Part shown: one piece after another, positions 25,164 through 34,299 of the stretch
Layout of the letters: each line of letters begins with the position of its first letter
How positions within the stretch are numbered: the stretch's first letter is position 1
NCBI RefSeq assembly: GCF_008727865.1
Contig: NZ_VTWU01000001.1
Location: 1 to 64,000 of the forward strand
Direction of reading: 5' to 3'
DNA length: 64,000 bases
From: Hymenobacter busanensis
GTDB lineage: Bacteria > Bacteroidota > Bacteroidia > Cytophagales > Hymenobacteraceae
The notes under the pieces: model-generated
What the model saw: only the letters and a program-made list of their open reading frames with translations
Databases searched by the model: none
What the model was told of the DNA's origin: nothing
Made by a program: the position numbers and the translations under genes

Positions 25164-26747
25164 ATGGCAAACATTTTCGCCAAAAAACCGCTCGCCCAAC
25201 TTTTGGGTGAAGCAAATTCCTCCGGTCACGGTACGCTCAAACGCACCTTGGGCGCCGCCAACCTCGTCGCCTTGGGCGTCGGGGCCATTATTGGGGCGGG
25301 CTTGTTTGTGCGCACCGCAGCGGCGGCCGCGCAGGCCTCGGGCCCCGGCGTCACGCTGGCCTTTATCGTGGCCGCCATCGGCTGCGCCTTTGCCGGCTTG
25401 TGCTACGCCGAGTTTGCGGCCATGATTCCCATTGCCGGCTCGGCCTACACCTACGCCTACACCACCATGGGCGAGTTTGTGGCCTGGGTTATCGGCTGGG
25501 CCCTGATTATGGAATACGCCCTGGGCGCGGCCACCGTGAGCATTGCCTGGAGCGAATACCTGAACAAGCTTTTGCAGGTCTTTGGCGTCAGTATACCCTA
25601 CGAGTGGTGCCACTCGCCCTTCGAAAGCGCCGCCGTCAACGGCGTGATGCACTCGGGTATTCTCAACCTGCCGGCCCTGTTCATCATCGTCATGCTCAGC
25701 CTGCTGCTCATCAAGGGCACGCAGGAGTCGGCTACCTTCAACGCCATTATCGTGGTGGTGAAAGTGGCTATTGTGCTGGTGTTCATTGCCGTGGGTTGGC
25801 AGTTCATCAACCCCGCCAACCACACGCCTTACCTGATTCCCGAAAACGCTGAGCCTGTGAAAAACGCCGCCGGCGACATCGTGCGTGAGTACTCGGCCTG
25901 GAACAAGCACGGCTGGGGCGGCATCCTCGGCGGCGCAGCCATCGTGTTCTTCGCCTTCATCGGTTTCGACGCCGTGTCGACGGCCGCGCAGGAAGCCAAA
26001 AACCCCAAGCGCGACATGCCCATCGGTATTCTCGGCTCGTTGGCCGTGTGCACCGTGCTCTACATCCTGTTCGGCCACGTGCTGACGGGCGTGGCCTCGT
26101 GGCGCGAATTTGCCGACCCCGCCAAGGGCGGCGAAGCCTCGGTAGCCTACGCCATTAAGGAACACATGCCCGGTTTTGAGTGGCTGAGCACGGCCGTAAC
26201 GGTGGCCATCCTGGCCGGCTTCTCGTCGGTTATCCTGGTGATGTTGATGGGCCAGAGCCGCGTGTTCTTCTCGATGGCCAACGACGGCCTGATGCCGAAA
26301 GCCTTTTCGGAATTGCACCCCAAGTTTCACACGCCCTACAAGTCGAACCTGGCGCTGCTGGTGTTCGTGGGTGGTTTTGCCGCCTTCGTGCCCGGCTCCC
26401 TGGCCGGCGACCTGACCTCGTTTGGTACCCTGTTGGCTTTCGTGCTGGTATCGGCCGGGGTCTGGATCATGCGCCGCTCCGACCCCGACCAGCCGCGGCC
26501 GTTCCGCTCGCCGCTGTCGTCGCCGTCGTTCCCCTTCGTGCCCATCATGGGCATGGTGGTGTGCTTGGGCATGATTGCCGCCCTCGATGCCTTCACCCTG
26601 CAAGTGGCCGTGGCCTGGATGGTGTTGGGCTTCATCGTATACTTCCTCTACGGCAAGCGCAACAGCAAGCTGCAGCAAGGCATTGTGGTGGTGCCCACCG
26701 AAATGGAAGAGCAGGCATTCATCGAGCCCGACGTACATAACCGCTAA
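25164..26747 (+). CDS. APC-family cationic amino acid permease
   Basis: A 527-residue inner-membrane transporter of the amino acid-polyamine-organocation superfamily, cationic amino acid transporter branch. The first helix has the substrate motif GVGAIIGAGLFV; about 12-14 transmembrane segments follow, with GFDAVSTAAQEAKNPKRDMP as the characteristic cytoplasmic loop and MGQSRVFFSMANDGLMPK. The start at 25164 (MANIFAKKPLAQLLGEA) agrees with related permeases; the frame upstream is non-coding. It is followed by a terminator. Confidence 0.93.
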   Translation: MANIFAKKPLAQLLGEANSSGHGTLKRTLGAANLVALGVGAIIGAGLFVRTAAAAAQASGPGVTLAFIVAAIGCAFAGLCYAEFAAMIPIAGSAYTYAYTTMGEFVAWVIGWALIMEYALGAATVSIAWSEYLNKLLQVFGVSIPYEWCHSPFESAAVNGVMHSGILNLPALFIIVMLSLLLIKGTQESATFNAIIVVVKVAIVLVFIAVGWQFINPANHTPYLIPENAEPVKNAAGDIVREYSAWNKHGWGGILGGAAIVFFAFIGFDAVSTAAQEAKNPKRDMPIGILGSLAVCTVLYILFGHVLTGVASWREFADPAKGGEASVAYAIKEHMPGFEWLSTAVTVAILAGFSSVILVMLMGQSRVFFSMANDGLMPKAFSELHPKFHTPYKSNLALLVFVGGFAAFVPGSLAGDLTSFGTLLAFVLVSAGVWIMRRSDPDQPRPFRSPLSSPSFPFVPIMGMVVCLGMIAALDAFTLQVAVAWMVLGFIVYFLYGKRNSKLQQGIVVVPTEMEEQAFIEPDVHNR

Positions 26748-26770
26748 GCGTCGCCCTCCAACTTCTTTCC

Positions 26771-26806
26771 AAAGCGCCCCGCCGACGGCAGTCGGCGGGG
26801 CGCTTT
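26771..26806 (+). terminator. Terminator of the permease gene
   Basis: Sixteen-base perfect arms AAAGCGCCCCGCCGAC and complement with a GGCA loop, followed by TGTTTTTA. Confidence 0.9.
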
Positions 26807-26895
26807 GTTTTTATACCGGCCGAAAGAAAATGCACCCTAGGCCTCGTAGCGCTTGTATTACGTGTCTTAGTATTGTAAAATAAAATGCTGCTAAC

Positions 26896-26914
26896 ACAAT
26901 ATATTGAATATTGT
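26896..26914. promoter_or_regulatory. Dyad ACAATAT-N5-ATATTGT
   Basis: A perfect 7-bp inverted repeat around five bases in an A/T-rich stretch 126 bp upstream of the response regulator gene. It has the form of a dimer-binding operator and could be an autoregulatory site. No other support is visible. Confidence 0.35.
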
Positions 26915-27039
26915 CAGGCCGAATGCTACCTTTCCTCATACATAAGTATTCGGGCTTAGAATAGGCCTTTTTCTCGCTGCTGATTGTGTCCTGTTGCCGT
27001 TGGGACGGATGGCAACGTACCCAAACCGACCACCAAGCT

Positions 27040-27717
27040 ATGAGCGAACCTGTACCCGGCACCATTCACGTTGTGCTGGTTGACGACCGGCCGATGATAG
27101 TTGAGGGCATTAAGTCGCTGTTGCAAGGCGTGCCCGACATTCAGGTAGTGGCGCAGTTCGCTACAGCCGCCGAGGCGCTGCGCCGCTTTCCCAAACTGGC
27201 CGACGTGCAGGCAGCTATTGTCGATCTGAACATGGCTGGCACCGGCGGCTCCGGGGTCGATTTGATCCGCAACTTGCACCAGAAAGCCCCCGCCATCCGC
27301 TTGCTGGCGTTGTCGGTCATGCACGACCACCATACCGTGGCGGAGGTGCTGGAAGCTGGCGGCGCGGGATTCCTGCTTAAGAATACCAGTCGCGCTGGAC
27401 TCATCGAGGCTATCCGGGAAGTGGCGGAAGGGCACACGTACTTCAGCCACGAAGTAGGAGTGACCTTGCTGCAAAACATGAGGTTTCCGCTCAGCGGCAC
27501 CGACAACCGTGAGAACGGCACCGTTGAGCTGACCTCGCGCGAGCGGGAAATCCTGCAGCTTATTGCGCAGGAGTACTCCAATTCGCACATCGCCGAAGCA
27601 CTGTTTATCAGTGAACGAACGGTGGAGTCGCACCGCAAGAACATCCTCACCAAGACCAACTCAAAATCGGTGGTGGGGCTCATTCAATATGCCCTGCGCC
27701 ACAAGCTTATTTCCTGA
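27040..27717 (+). CDS. NarL/LuxR-type response regulator
   Basis: A 225-residue two-component regulator. The receiver domain has the acidic pair D15/D16, the phospho-acceptor D62 in AIVDLNMAG, the Ser/Thr switch region (LALSVMHDHH) and the conserved Lys in GFLLKNTS. The C-terminal LuxR helix-turn-helix (LTSREREILQLIAQEYSNSH, then ISERTVESHRKNI) binds DNA. No histidine kinase is adjacent, so it is an orphan. The start at 27040 removes 18 unlikely leader residues. Confidence 0.93.
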   Translation: MSEPVPGTIHVVLVDDRPMIVEGIKSLLQGVPDIQVVAQFATAAEALRRFPKLADVQAAIVDLNMAGTGGSGVDLIRNLHQKAPAIRLLALSVMHDHHTVAEVLEAGGAGFLLKNTSRAGLIEAIREVAEGHTYFSHEVGVTLLQNMRFPLSGTDNRENGTVELTSREREILQLIAQEYSNSHIAEALFISERTVESHRKNILTKTNSKSVVGLIQYALRHKLIS

Positions 27718-28024
27718 AACGGCTTGCAGCAAAGCGCTTATCTCTACTTAGGGCCAGCGGAGCGGAAGCAGACTGACCCAGTGAAAAGGCGCTTTCCAAG
27801 CAATACAGCGGCTGAAAGTACGGGGAAGCACGGAGTTGGTATCCGTGCTGGCACGGGTAAGTAAATTACGGGACAGTACGGATATCTAAACTATCAGATA
27901 TTATTTTAACTTAGCATCGTTCAAGAAAATAATAATAAGTTCACATAAAGCTTGATGGGTCGGTCATCAGGTACTTTGCTTTCAAATGTCCCCTTTTCCA
28001 CCAACCTCTTCACCGAAAACTGCT
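27718..28024. other. Intergenic region, partly A/T-rich
   Basis: Around 300 bp without a supported gene. The first part is GC-rich and featureless; 27850-27960 is A/T-rich and probably holds the promoter of the next transcript, but I cannot identify a clean -7/-33 pair. Confidence 0.5.
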
Positions 28025-28234
28025 ATGGCTTCCAAAATTCTCTCCTTCATTTGCCATGTGCCAGGTGTAATTCCTGGGTCATACCCCTCTGTGCCTACCA
28101 CCAGTTCTTCGGGTGTTCAGCCCCGCACCACCACTGCTGACCGCCACTCGGACGGGAGCAAAGGGCATTTTACCGCCATTTACGAAAACGAGAAGTTTGT
28201 CCGCTTCAAGTATATTGCCAACGCGGTCAGCTAA
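28025..28234 (+). CDS. Possible small protein, 69 residues
   Basis: The frame from ATG 28025 encodes MASKILSFICHVPGVIPGSY and ends in FVRFKYIANAVS. It has no recognisable domain; the N-terminus is hydrophobic and the middle Ser/Thr-rich. Support is indirect: it follows an A/T-rich presumptive promoter zone and is followed by a hairpin at 28271-28308. It could be a secreted or signalling peptide, or not a gene at all. Confidence 0.4.
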   Translation: MASKILSFICHVPGVIPGSYPSVPTTSSSGVQPRTTTADRHSDGSKGHFTAIYENEKFVRFKYIANAVS

Positions 28235-28270
28235 ACCGAAACCCGCCCACACCTTGACTACCAACACCGT

Positions 28271-28308
28271 GTAGTGCCGCTTTCCACCGACCCGGGAAGC
28301 GGCACTAC
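28271..28308 (+). terminator. Hairpin, probable terminator
   Basis: GTAGTGCCGCTT pairs with AAGCGGCACTAC, continued by a G-T wobble and one more pair. The T run after it is weak. Confidence 0.5.
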
Positions 28309-28372
28309 TGCGTTTGGGCCGCATGGCCGGAGTTTCGGCTAACTTGCGCACCGGACTATTCGCGCCGCGTGC

Positions 28373-30406
28373 ATGGCAGTTTGTTTTGAATGGCGTTGGG
28401 CCTTGTTGATCCTGGTGAATTGGCTGGCTTGCCCGGCCGCAGTGTGGTCCCAGTCGCAGCCTGTGGTGCAGGAAGGGGTGTGGCACGGCGTGGTAGCCCG
28501 CAGCAGCGGCCGGGCGCTCGATATCCTGGGGGCATCGGCTGACGCCGGGGCCGCGGCCGTGCAGTGGGAGTTCACCCAAGCCGCCAGCCAGCAGTGGAAG
28601 TTTGTGCGCGTCAGCGCCGGCAGCGACTGGTTCCGCATTGAGGTGCGCCAAAGCGGCAAGTGCCTGACCGTGGACAAGCCCGTGGACAGCGCCCCGGTGG
28701 TGCAGCGACCCTACAGCGGCGGGGTGTACCAGCAGTGGAAGCTGGTGGCCGCGGGGCCGGCGGGCAGCATGCAGGTGGTAAACCGGGGCAACGAGTTCTG
28801 CCTAGCCGTAGCCGCCCCCGACAAAAACAACGGCGTGGCCGTGGTGGCGCAGCGCTACCTGGGTCGCGCCACCCAGCAGTGGCGGGTGTTTCCCTTGCAG
28901 CTTCATCTGGCCGACAACGTGGAGGCATACGGAAAGCCTATGCCCCTTGGCCCTGGCGTAAATACCGCCGCCAACGAACTGCACCCGGTACTCAGTGCCG
29001 ATAGCAAAACCCTGTATTTCGTGCGTACCCGCTTCGCCGGCAACACCGAAGGCGTTGCCGAATCGGGCGACATTTGGGTAAGCCAAACGACCGACAACGG
29101 CCAAACCTGGAGCCCGGCCACTCGGCTCGACGCCCTGAACACCCCGCAGCACAACGGCGTGCAGGCCGTGCTGGCGGGCGGCGACGCGCTGCTGGTGCGC
29201 GGCCAATACCAGCCCCGCGACGGTACCTCGCGCGACGAAGGAGTGTCCCGTGCCGGGCGTACCAGCCGCGGGTGGAGCAAGCCCGTGGCCCAAACCATCG
29301 AGAACTACTACTCCACCGGCACCAGCACCACCTTCTTCGAAACCGCCGACGAAAAAGCCCTGCTGATGAGCCTGGAGCGGGCCGACGGGCAAGGCGGCAA
29401 CGATATATACGTGAGCCTGCCCAACGGCAATGGCAGCTGGGGCGAGCCGCGCAGCTTGGGGCCGCAAATCAACTCGCCGGGCTTCGAGTTTGCGCCCTGG
29501 CTCACGCCCGACGGCAAAACGCTCTATTTCGCTTCCTACGGCCACGCCGGCTACGGCGGGGCCGACATCTTCGTCAGTCAGCGCCTCGACGACTCGTGGA
29601 ACCAGTGGAGTGCGCCGCGCAACCTAGGGCCCAACATCAACGGCCCGGGTTTCGATGCTTACCTGCAGCTGAGCGCCGATGGCAAGCAAGCGTATTTTGC
29701 TACCGCCCGCACCCTCAACGGTCCTGCTGATATTGTGCGCGCCGCCACCGACGTGGTGCCCGACTCTGCCAAGCCGGTAGCGGCGGTACCGGCCGCGCCA
29801 AGCCGTGGCATTGTGCGCGGCCGCGTGCTCGACGCCAGCAACCGCAAGCCCATAGCGGCCGAGGTGAAGGCCAATCGGCTGGGCGGCGACATTGTGTTCA
29901 ACGCCACCGGCCGCAGCGAGGCGGCGGGCGGCAGCTTTCAGTTTACGCTCGTGCCGGGGCGCTACCGCGTGGTGGCCACGGCGCCCGGCTTCCTCACCGC
30001 TACCGATACCGTCGGCGTAAGCGGCTCGCTGACGTACGACGTGCTGCTGGTGCCGGCCGCCGTGGGGGCCAAGCTGGAATTGCCCACGCTGATTTTTGCC
30101 CAGGGCAAGTCGAACCTGCTCCCTGCTTCCTATGCCGAGCTGAACCGCCTGGCCCGCACCCTGTCCGATAACCCCGCGGTGCGCATTCGGCTGGAGGGCC
30201 ACACCGACAACGTGGGACCGGCCGACAAAAACCAGCAGCTCTCGGAAGAGCGCGTGGCGGAAGTGCGCCGTTACCTGGTAAGCCGCGGCGTGGCCGAAGA
30301 ACGCATAGCCACAGTAGGGTACGGCGGGTCGCGGCCGCGGGCCAGCAACGAGCAGGAAGAAACCCGCAAGCTCAACCGCCGGGTTGAGTTTACCATCACC
30401 AAGTAG
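28373..30406 (+). CDS. Ricin-lectin / PD40 / OmpA-domain envelope protein
   Basis: A 677-residue exported protein with four parts. After a signal peptide (ending VWSQ), residues about 30-180 form a ricin-type beta-trefoil with QxW motifs (QQWKF, QQWKL, QQWRV). Residues about 195-460 hold PD40/TolB-like propeller repeats (LSADSKTLYFVRTR, LTPDGKTLYFASYG, LSADGKQAYFATAR). A carboxypeptidase-regulatory-like domain follows (GIVRGRVLDASNRKPIAAEV). The C-terminal OmpA domain (about 565-677: LEGHTDNVGPADKNQQLSEE) binds peptidoglycan. PD40-CarboxypepD-OmpA is common in Bacteroidota; the N-terminal lectin is unusual. Confidence 0.92.
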   Translation: MAVCFEWRWALLILVNWLACPAAVWSQSQPVVQEGVWHGVVARSSGRALDILGASADAGAAAVQWEFTQAASQQWKFVRVSAGSDWFRIEVRQSGKCLTVDKPVDSAPVVQRPYSGGVYQQWKLVAAGPAGSMQVVNRGNEFCLAVAAPDKNNGVAVVAQRYLGRATQQWRVFPLQLHLADNVEAYGKPMPLGPGVNTAANELHPVLSADSKTLYFVRTRFAGNTEGVAESGDIWVSQTTDNGQTWSPATRLDALNTPQHNGVQAVLAGGDALLVRGQYQPRDGTSRDEGVSRAGRTSRGWSKPVAQTIENYYSTGTSTTFFETADEKALLMSLERADGQGGNDIYVSLPNGNGSWGEPRSLGPQINSPGFEFAPWLTPDGKTLYFASYGHAGYGGADIFVSQRLDDSWNQWSAPRNLGPNINGPGFDAYLQLSADGKQAYFATARTLNGPADIVRAATDVVPDSAKPVAAVPAAPSRGIVRGRVLDASNRKPIAAEVKANRLGGDIVFNATGRSEAAGGSFQFTLVPGRYRVVATAPGFLTATDTVGVSGSLTYDVLLVPAAVGAKLELPTLIFAQGKSNLLPASYAELNRLARTLSDNPAVRIRLEGHTDNVGPADKNQQLSEERVAEVRRYLVSRGVAEERIATVGYGGSRPRASNEQEETRKLNRRVEFTITK

Positions 30407-30473
30407 ATTCGGGTCAGTTGCACCGGGGCCTGCAGGGTCGTAAGTTGGGCGTCCAAACCAAGCGAAACGGGGC

Positions 30474-31391
30474 ATGAAAGCTACCATTGTGCGGCAGCTC
30501 ACGTTGCCCAACCTTCCTTCGGCCTCGGGTATCGAAGTGCTCGACGAAGTAGCCTACATCATCGGCGACGATTCCCCGCTGCTCTACCGCTTGGATGCGG
30601 CCACCTTGCAGCCCATGGCGCCCATTGTGCTGTTTGAAACCGACCAGTTTGCCACCGGGCGCATTCCCAAGCATCTAAAGCCCGATCTGGAATGCCTCAC
30701 GGCAGCCGCTGACGCGGACGGCGCGCAAGGGCTCTTGATACTGGGCTCGGGCGCCACTACAGCGCGCGAAATCGGGTTTTGGGTTGACTTGCCGGCCGCC
30801 GGCAACCAAGTGCCGGAAGTACATCCTCTGTCGCTGACGGTGGTGTACGAGGCCCTGCGCGGGGCTATGAAGCCCGGGCTGGTGCTTAACCTGGAAGCTG
30901 CCGCTGCTACTGCAACCGAGTTGCTGCTGTTGCAACGCAGCGTGGGAACAGAGGCAGGCAATGTTTTGTATTTGTGTGACTTGTACGGTGCGCTGGACCT
31001 GCTGCGCCACCGCACCCATGTGGTGCCCTCGTTTCGGGCGCTAGAGTACACTCTACCCGCTATCGACGGCATCCCGGCCGGTTTTTCCGGGGCTACTACG
31101 TTCGAGAATTCGTTGTTTCTGACGGCCTCGGTAGAGAATACGCCCGATGCGGTGGCCGATGGTGTGGTGCTCGGCAGCTTTGTAGGCGTCATCGACTTCA
31201 GCAAAGGCCAACTGGGCCCAACCGCCCGCTTTGCCCAACTGGCCCTGGCCAATGGGCAAGCCTATTGGGGCAAGGTGGAGAGCGTGGCCGTGCGCCGCCG
31301 CCTGGGCACGCACCGCTACGAATTGCTGCTCGTAACCGACGACGATGCGGGCGGCTCTACGGCCTTGTTGGTTGAGTTGAGCCTGAACTGA
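30474..31391 (+). CDS. Conserved Bacteroidota protein, possible beta-propeller
   Basis: A 305-residue soluble protein with no signal peptide. The pattern of short strands with LLILGSGATTAREIGFWVDL, KPDLECLTAAADADGAQGL and LLLVTDDDAGGSTALLVEL resembles propeller proteins that monitor or display ligand values. I cannot assign it to a named family with certainty. It starts 67 bp after the OmpA protein gene on the same strand. Confidence 0.72.
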   Translation: MKATIVRQLTLPNLPSASGIEVLDEVAYIIGDDSPLLYRLDAATLQPMAPIVLFETDQFATGRIPKHLKPDLECLTAAADADGAQGLLILGSGATTAREIGFWVDLPAAGNQVPEVHPLSLTVVYEALRGAMKPGLVLNLEAAAATATELLLLQRSVGTEAGNVLYLCDLYGALDLLRHRTHVVPSFRALEYTLPAIDGIPAGFSGATTFENSLFLTASVENTPDAVADGVVLGSFVGVIDFSKGQLGPTARFAQLALANGQAYWGKVESVAVRRRLGTHRYELLLVTDDDAGGSTALLVELSLN

Positions 31392-31536
31392 GGCGCTTTG
31401 GCAGCAACCGGTTCGTTGTGAGGCAAGGACGTAAGCGCGGCGGCTGAAACGATTTTGCAGGACCAAAACCTATAGGCGAGCGAAGCAGTTGAAAGAGCCG
31501 GCCCCAGCGTTTGTGGCCGATTTCATCTTTTGATTG

Positions 31537-32379
31537 ATGTCTACTTCTCCCAAAAACTGGTTTATCACCGGCGTCAGCACCGGTTTCGGGGCCGCGCTGG
31601 CCGAGTTGCTGCTGCGCAACGGCGACCATGTGGCAGCTACTTTCCGCCAGCAACAGCAAGCCGAGGAATTCACCCAAAAAGCCGGCGCACAGGGCCGCGG
31701 ACTGGTGTGCGACGTGACCAACGAAGCCCAGGTAAAGCAGGCCGTAGCCGACGCCATCCACACCCTGGGGCATATCGATGTGGTGGTCAACAACGCGGGG
31801 TACGGCTCCTTGGGCAGCATCGAAGAAATTGATGCAGCTGAAGTGCAGCGCCAATTCGACGTGAACGTGTTTGGGCCCTTGCACGTGTTGCGGGCTGTGC
31901 TGCCGCATCTGCGCCAGCGGCGCAGCGGGCATGTGCTCAACATTACCAGCATCGGCGGCCTGAAGACTTTCCCCGGCGTGGGGGTGTACAACGCCAGCAA
32001 ATTTGCCCTGGAGGCCATCGGCGAGAGTTTGGCCCAGCAGGTTGGGCCGCTCGGTATCAAGGTCACCAACATCGAGCCCAGCGGCTTCCGAACCGATTGG
32101 GCTGGTCGTTCGGCCAACATCGTGACGACGGGTATCGACGATTACCAAGCTACCGTGGGCGAGAACCTGAAGGGCATTCAGGGGTATAGCGGCCGCCAGC
32201 CCGGCGACCCGCAGCGCGCCGCCCAAATAATGTTTGACTTGGTGCGCCAGGAAAACCCGCCGTTGCACCTGCCGCTGGGCAAAGCGGCCGTGAAGGGCGC
32301 CCGCGAGAAATTTGCGGGACTGGTGAAAGAACTGGAAAGCGTCGCCGAAATCGGCGACTCGGCCGATTTTTCGGAGTAG
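31537..32379 (+). CDS. Short-chain dehydrogenase/reductase (SDR)
   Basis: A 280-residue classical SDR. It has the cofactor motif TGVSTGFG near residue 12, NNAGYG, the catalytic Ser in NITSIGG and the YxxxK pair in YNASKFALE. A basic residue after strand 2 (TFRQQQ) suggests NADPH. Substrate unknown. The ATG at 31537 is preferred to the TTG one codon earlier. Confidence 0.92.
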   Translation: MSTSPKNWFITGVSTGFGAALAELLLRNGDHVAATFRQQQQAEEFTQKAGAQGRGLVCDVTNEAQVKQAVADAIHTLGHIDVVVNNAGYGSLGSIEEIDAAEVQRQFDVNVFGPLHVLRAVLPHLRQRRSGHVLNITSIGGLKTFPGVGVYNASKFALEAIGESLAQQVGPLGIKVTNIEPSGFRTDWAGRSANIVTTGIDDYQATVGENLKGIQGYSGRQPGDPQRAAQIMFDLVRQENPPLHLPLGKAAVKGAREKFAGLVKELESVAEIGDSADFSE

Positions 32380-32430
32380 GTGAACGTAGCTGTAGCAGTG
32401 TGCGCAGGTGCGGCATGGCGCCCGCGCACA

Positions 32431-34110
32431 CTACCGGCTTTTAAGGGCTTGATGCGGGCCGTAGCACCCCCAGTGCTGTTCGGCGGCGTTGGCGGGCACT
32501 ACCGGTATGCTAAAGGTGTCGGCTGAGGCGCGGGCCAGGCGGGCAGTATCGGAGAGGTCGTAGAGCTGCGCGTAGGGTGGCGGTAGGTAGTAGGGCCCCG
32601 GCATGCGCCGTCGACCCTCGAGGCGCGAACCTCGGCGGGTCCCGATGGCATCAAGGTACGCTTCCAGAGTAGGTACTTCTTGCCCGTGCCCATGGACGAA
32701 CACCACCCACACCCGTGCTCGTCCCCGGTATGCGTCCAGCTCCCGCAGGTAGGCCCGCATGCTCCCGCCGCCTCCGCGGTGGCAGCCGCTAAGCTGGTAC
32801 GTAGCCGGTTGCAAGCCCAGGCGCGGTCCGTACCATAGCAGCGACTGTCCGGCTCCGTAATACGCGTACACAGCGTCGCCGGGCCGCCGGGCTTGTGCCA
32901 GCGCAGAGTACAGGGGATGCACGTTTTGCTGCTGAAATGGGGGCAGACGTTCGGCGTTGATGCTGAGCAGCAGCGGCACAGCCGCCCCCAATGCTACCCC
33001 CGCAGCAAACAAGCGGCCCGCTCCGTCTTCCACGCGCACCAGCAAGCCCTCAACTCCGGCAAAAAAGCACAAGGTGAGCGAAGGCAGTAAGTAGTGCATG
33101 GTGCGCTGCTGCATTGGGTATTGCTGCAGGAGTGCCGCCCCAATGGCCACAAACCACGGCGCCAGCAGCACCAGCGCCACGGTATGGCGACGCCAGCTAA
33201 GTACACCGGCACCGAGTACCGTTGCCCACACCCACAGGTGCGGCCGCGGCCAGCCAAAGACTTTGTTGTATCGGTCGGTCAGCAAGTGCAGCAATTCGGC
33301 TGGCAAATGCGCATTGGGCGAGAGGAATCCTTCCTGCCAGAACCAACGTAAATAGCGTTGCGTATTGGGCGAAATGACCGCGTGAGCCCAAAGCAGTGCC
33401 ACCAGACTGCCGAAAGCCCAAACCGTTACGATTCCTGCGGTTTCCCGTCGGGCTACTGCGCTTTGGTGGCGCATGGCCAAGCCCAGCAACACGGCTCCGC
33501 AGCCGGTGAGTACCAATACCGCTGCAGGAGCGAACAGCGGAACTACAACGCCCGCCAGCGCAGCGCCGACTTTCCAGCGGAGACTCGTTTGTTCTTGCTG
33601 CAGACGGAGGCAGAGCCACGTAATGAAAAGAGCGGCGGCAACTTCCCCGGCATATTGCTTGGCCTGCCCGCCAAGGGCCACATATTCGTAGCTGATGGCT
33701 AGCGTGAGCACCGCTAGCGGCACCAAACGTGCATCGAGCACGCGGCGGGCTACGGCAAGCATCAGCGGGAGCAAGGCCAAAGAAGCCAACAGCGGCACCA
33801 CCCGCAATGCCCGGTCAGAGTCGCCAAAAAGCCACCAACAAACTTTTTGCAGAAATAGAAACAGCGGCGGAGCTACCTGGGCATAGTCTAGCGGCGCAAA
33901 CAACAGCTGGGGCAGGGGCCGGTCCGCAATGTTGCGCACTAGTGCAAGTTCATCAACCCAAAAAGAACCACCGGCCCACCATTGGTACAGCCGCAACACC
34001 GCGCCCAGCAGCATGGCTAGCCAGGCCAGCACGTTCCAGAGCGGAGAAACAGCGGAACCCGAGAAAAGTCCGTCGCGCGTAAGCGACGGAAAAGAACTAG
34101 TGAAATTCAT
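32431..34110 (-). CDS. GT39-like integral membrane glycosyltransferase
   Basis: A 559-residue protein with about ten or more transmembrane helices and an early loop FWVDELALVRNIADRPLP then APPLFLFLQKV, the arrangement of GT-C polyprenol-phosphate-dependent mannosyltransferase-like enzymes (DE motif in the first periplasmic loop). It probably transfers sugars from a lipid carrier to an envelope acceptor. The start at 34110 (MNFTSSFPSL) is chosen because the open frame further upstream is the translation of a tRNA gene and its terminator. Confidence 0.82.
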   Translation of the reverse strand: MNFTSSFPSLTRDGLFSGSAVSPLWNVLAWLAMLLGAVLRLYQWWAGGSFWVDELALVRNIADRPLPQLLFAPLDYAQVAPPLFLFLQKVCWWLFGDSDRALRVVPLLASLALLPLMLAVARRVLDARLVPLAVLTLAISYEYVALGGQAKQYAGEVAAALFITWLCLRLQQEQTSLRWKVGAALAGVVVPLFAPAAVLVLTGCGAVLLGLAMRHQSAVARRETAGIVTVWAFGSLVALLWAHAVISPNTQRYLRWFWQEGFLSPNAHLPAELLHLLTDRYNKVFGWPRPHLWVWATVLGAGVLSWRRHTVALVLLAPWFVAIGAALLQQYPMQQRTMHYLLPSLTLCFFAGVEGLLVRVEDGAGRLFAAGVALGAAVPLLLSINAERLPPFQQQNVHPLYSALAQARRPGDAVYAYYGAGQSLLWYGPRLGLQPATYQLSGCHRGGGGSMRAYLRELDAYRGRARVWVVFVHGHGQEVPTLEAYLDAIGTRRGSRLEGRRRMPGPYYLPPPYAQLYDLSDTARLARASADTFSIPVVPANAAEQHWGCYGPHQALKSR

Positions 34111-34154
34111 GGTTAAGCAAGTCCGGAAAGATACTCGGCTTGCGTATCGCCAAT

Positions 34155-34192
34155 AAAAAAGCCCTTCGGCAGCAGTGCCGAAGGGCTTTTTT
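34155..34192 (-). terminator. Terminator of tRNA-Leu
   Basis: Perfect 17-base arms AAAAAAGCCCTTCGGCA and complement with a GCAG loop, directly after the tRNA 3' end and ending in six T on the minus strand. Confidence 0.9.
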
Positions 34193-34193
34193 G

Positions 34194-34275
34194 TACCCAG
34201 AGCCGGGGTCGAACCGGCACACCTTGCGGTATTGGTGTTTGAGACCAACGCGTCTACCGATTCCGCCATCTGGGC
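34194..34275 (-). tRNA. tRNA-Leu (anticodon CAA)
   Basis: The minus strand folds as a type II tRNA of 82 nt: acceptor GCCCAGA/TCTGGGT, D-arm with GGAATCGGTAGAC, anticodon stem TTGGT/ACCAA with loop CTCAAAC (anticodon CAA, reading UUG), a long variable arm, and T-arm GCCGG-TTCGACC-CCGGC. The first pair is a G-U wobble. CCA is not encoded. A spurious protein frame (MAESVDALVSNTNTARCAG) runs through it, a known artefact of tRNA-Leu genes. Confidence 0.95.
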
Positions 34276-34299
34276 AAGAGGAACAACCCGGCAGGTTGT

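Noticed and set aside
34111-34269. N-terminal extension of the glycosyltransferase frame (MAESVDALVSNTNTARCAG)
   Set aside because: It is a translation of tRNA-Leu and its terminator, a well-known false protein.
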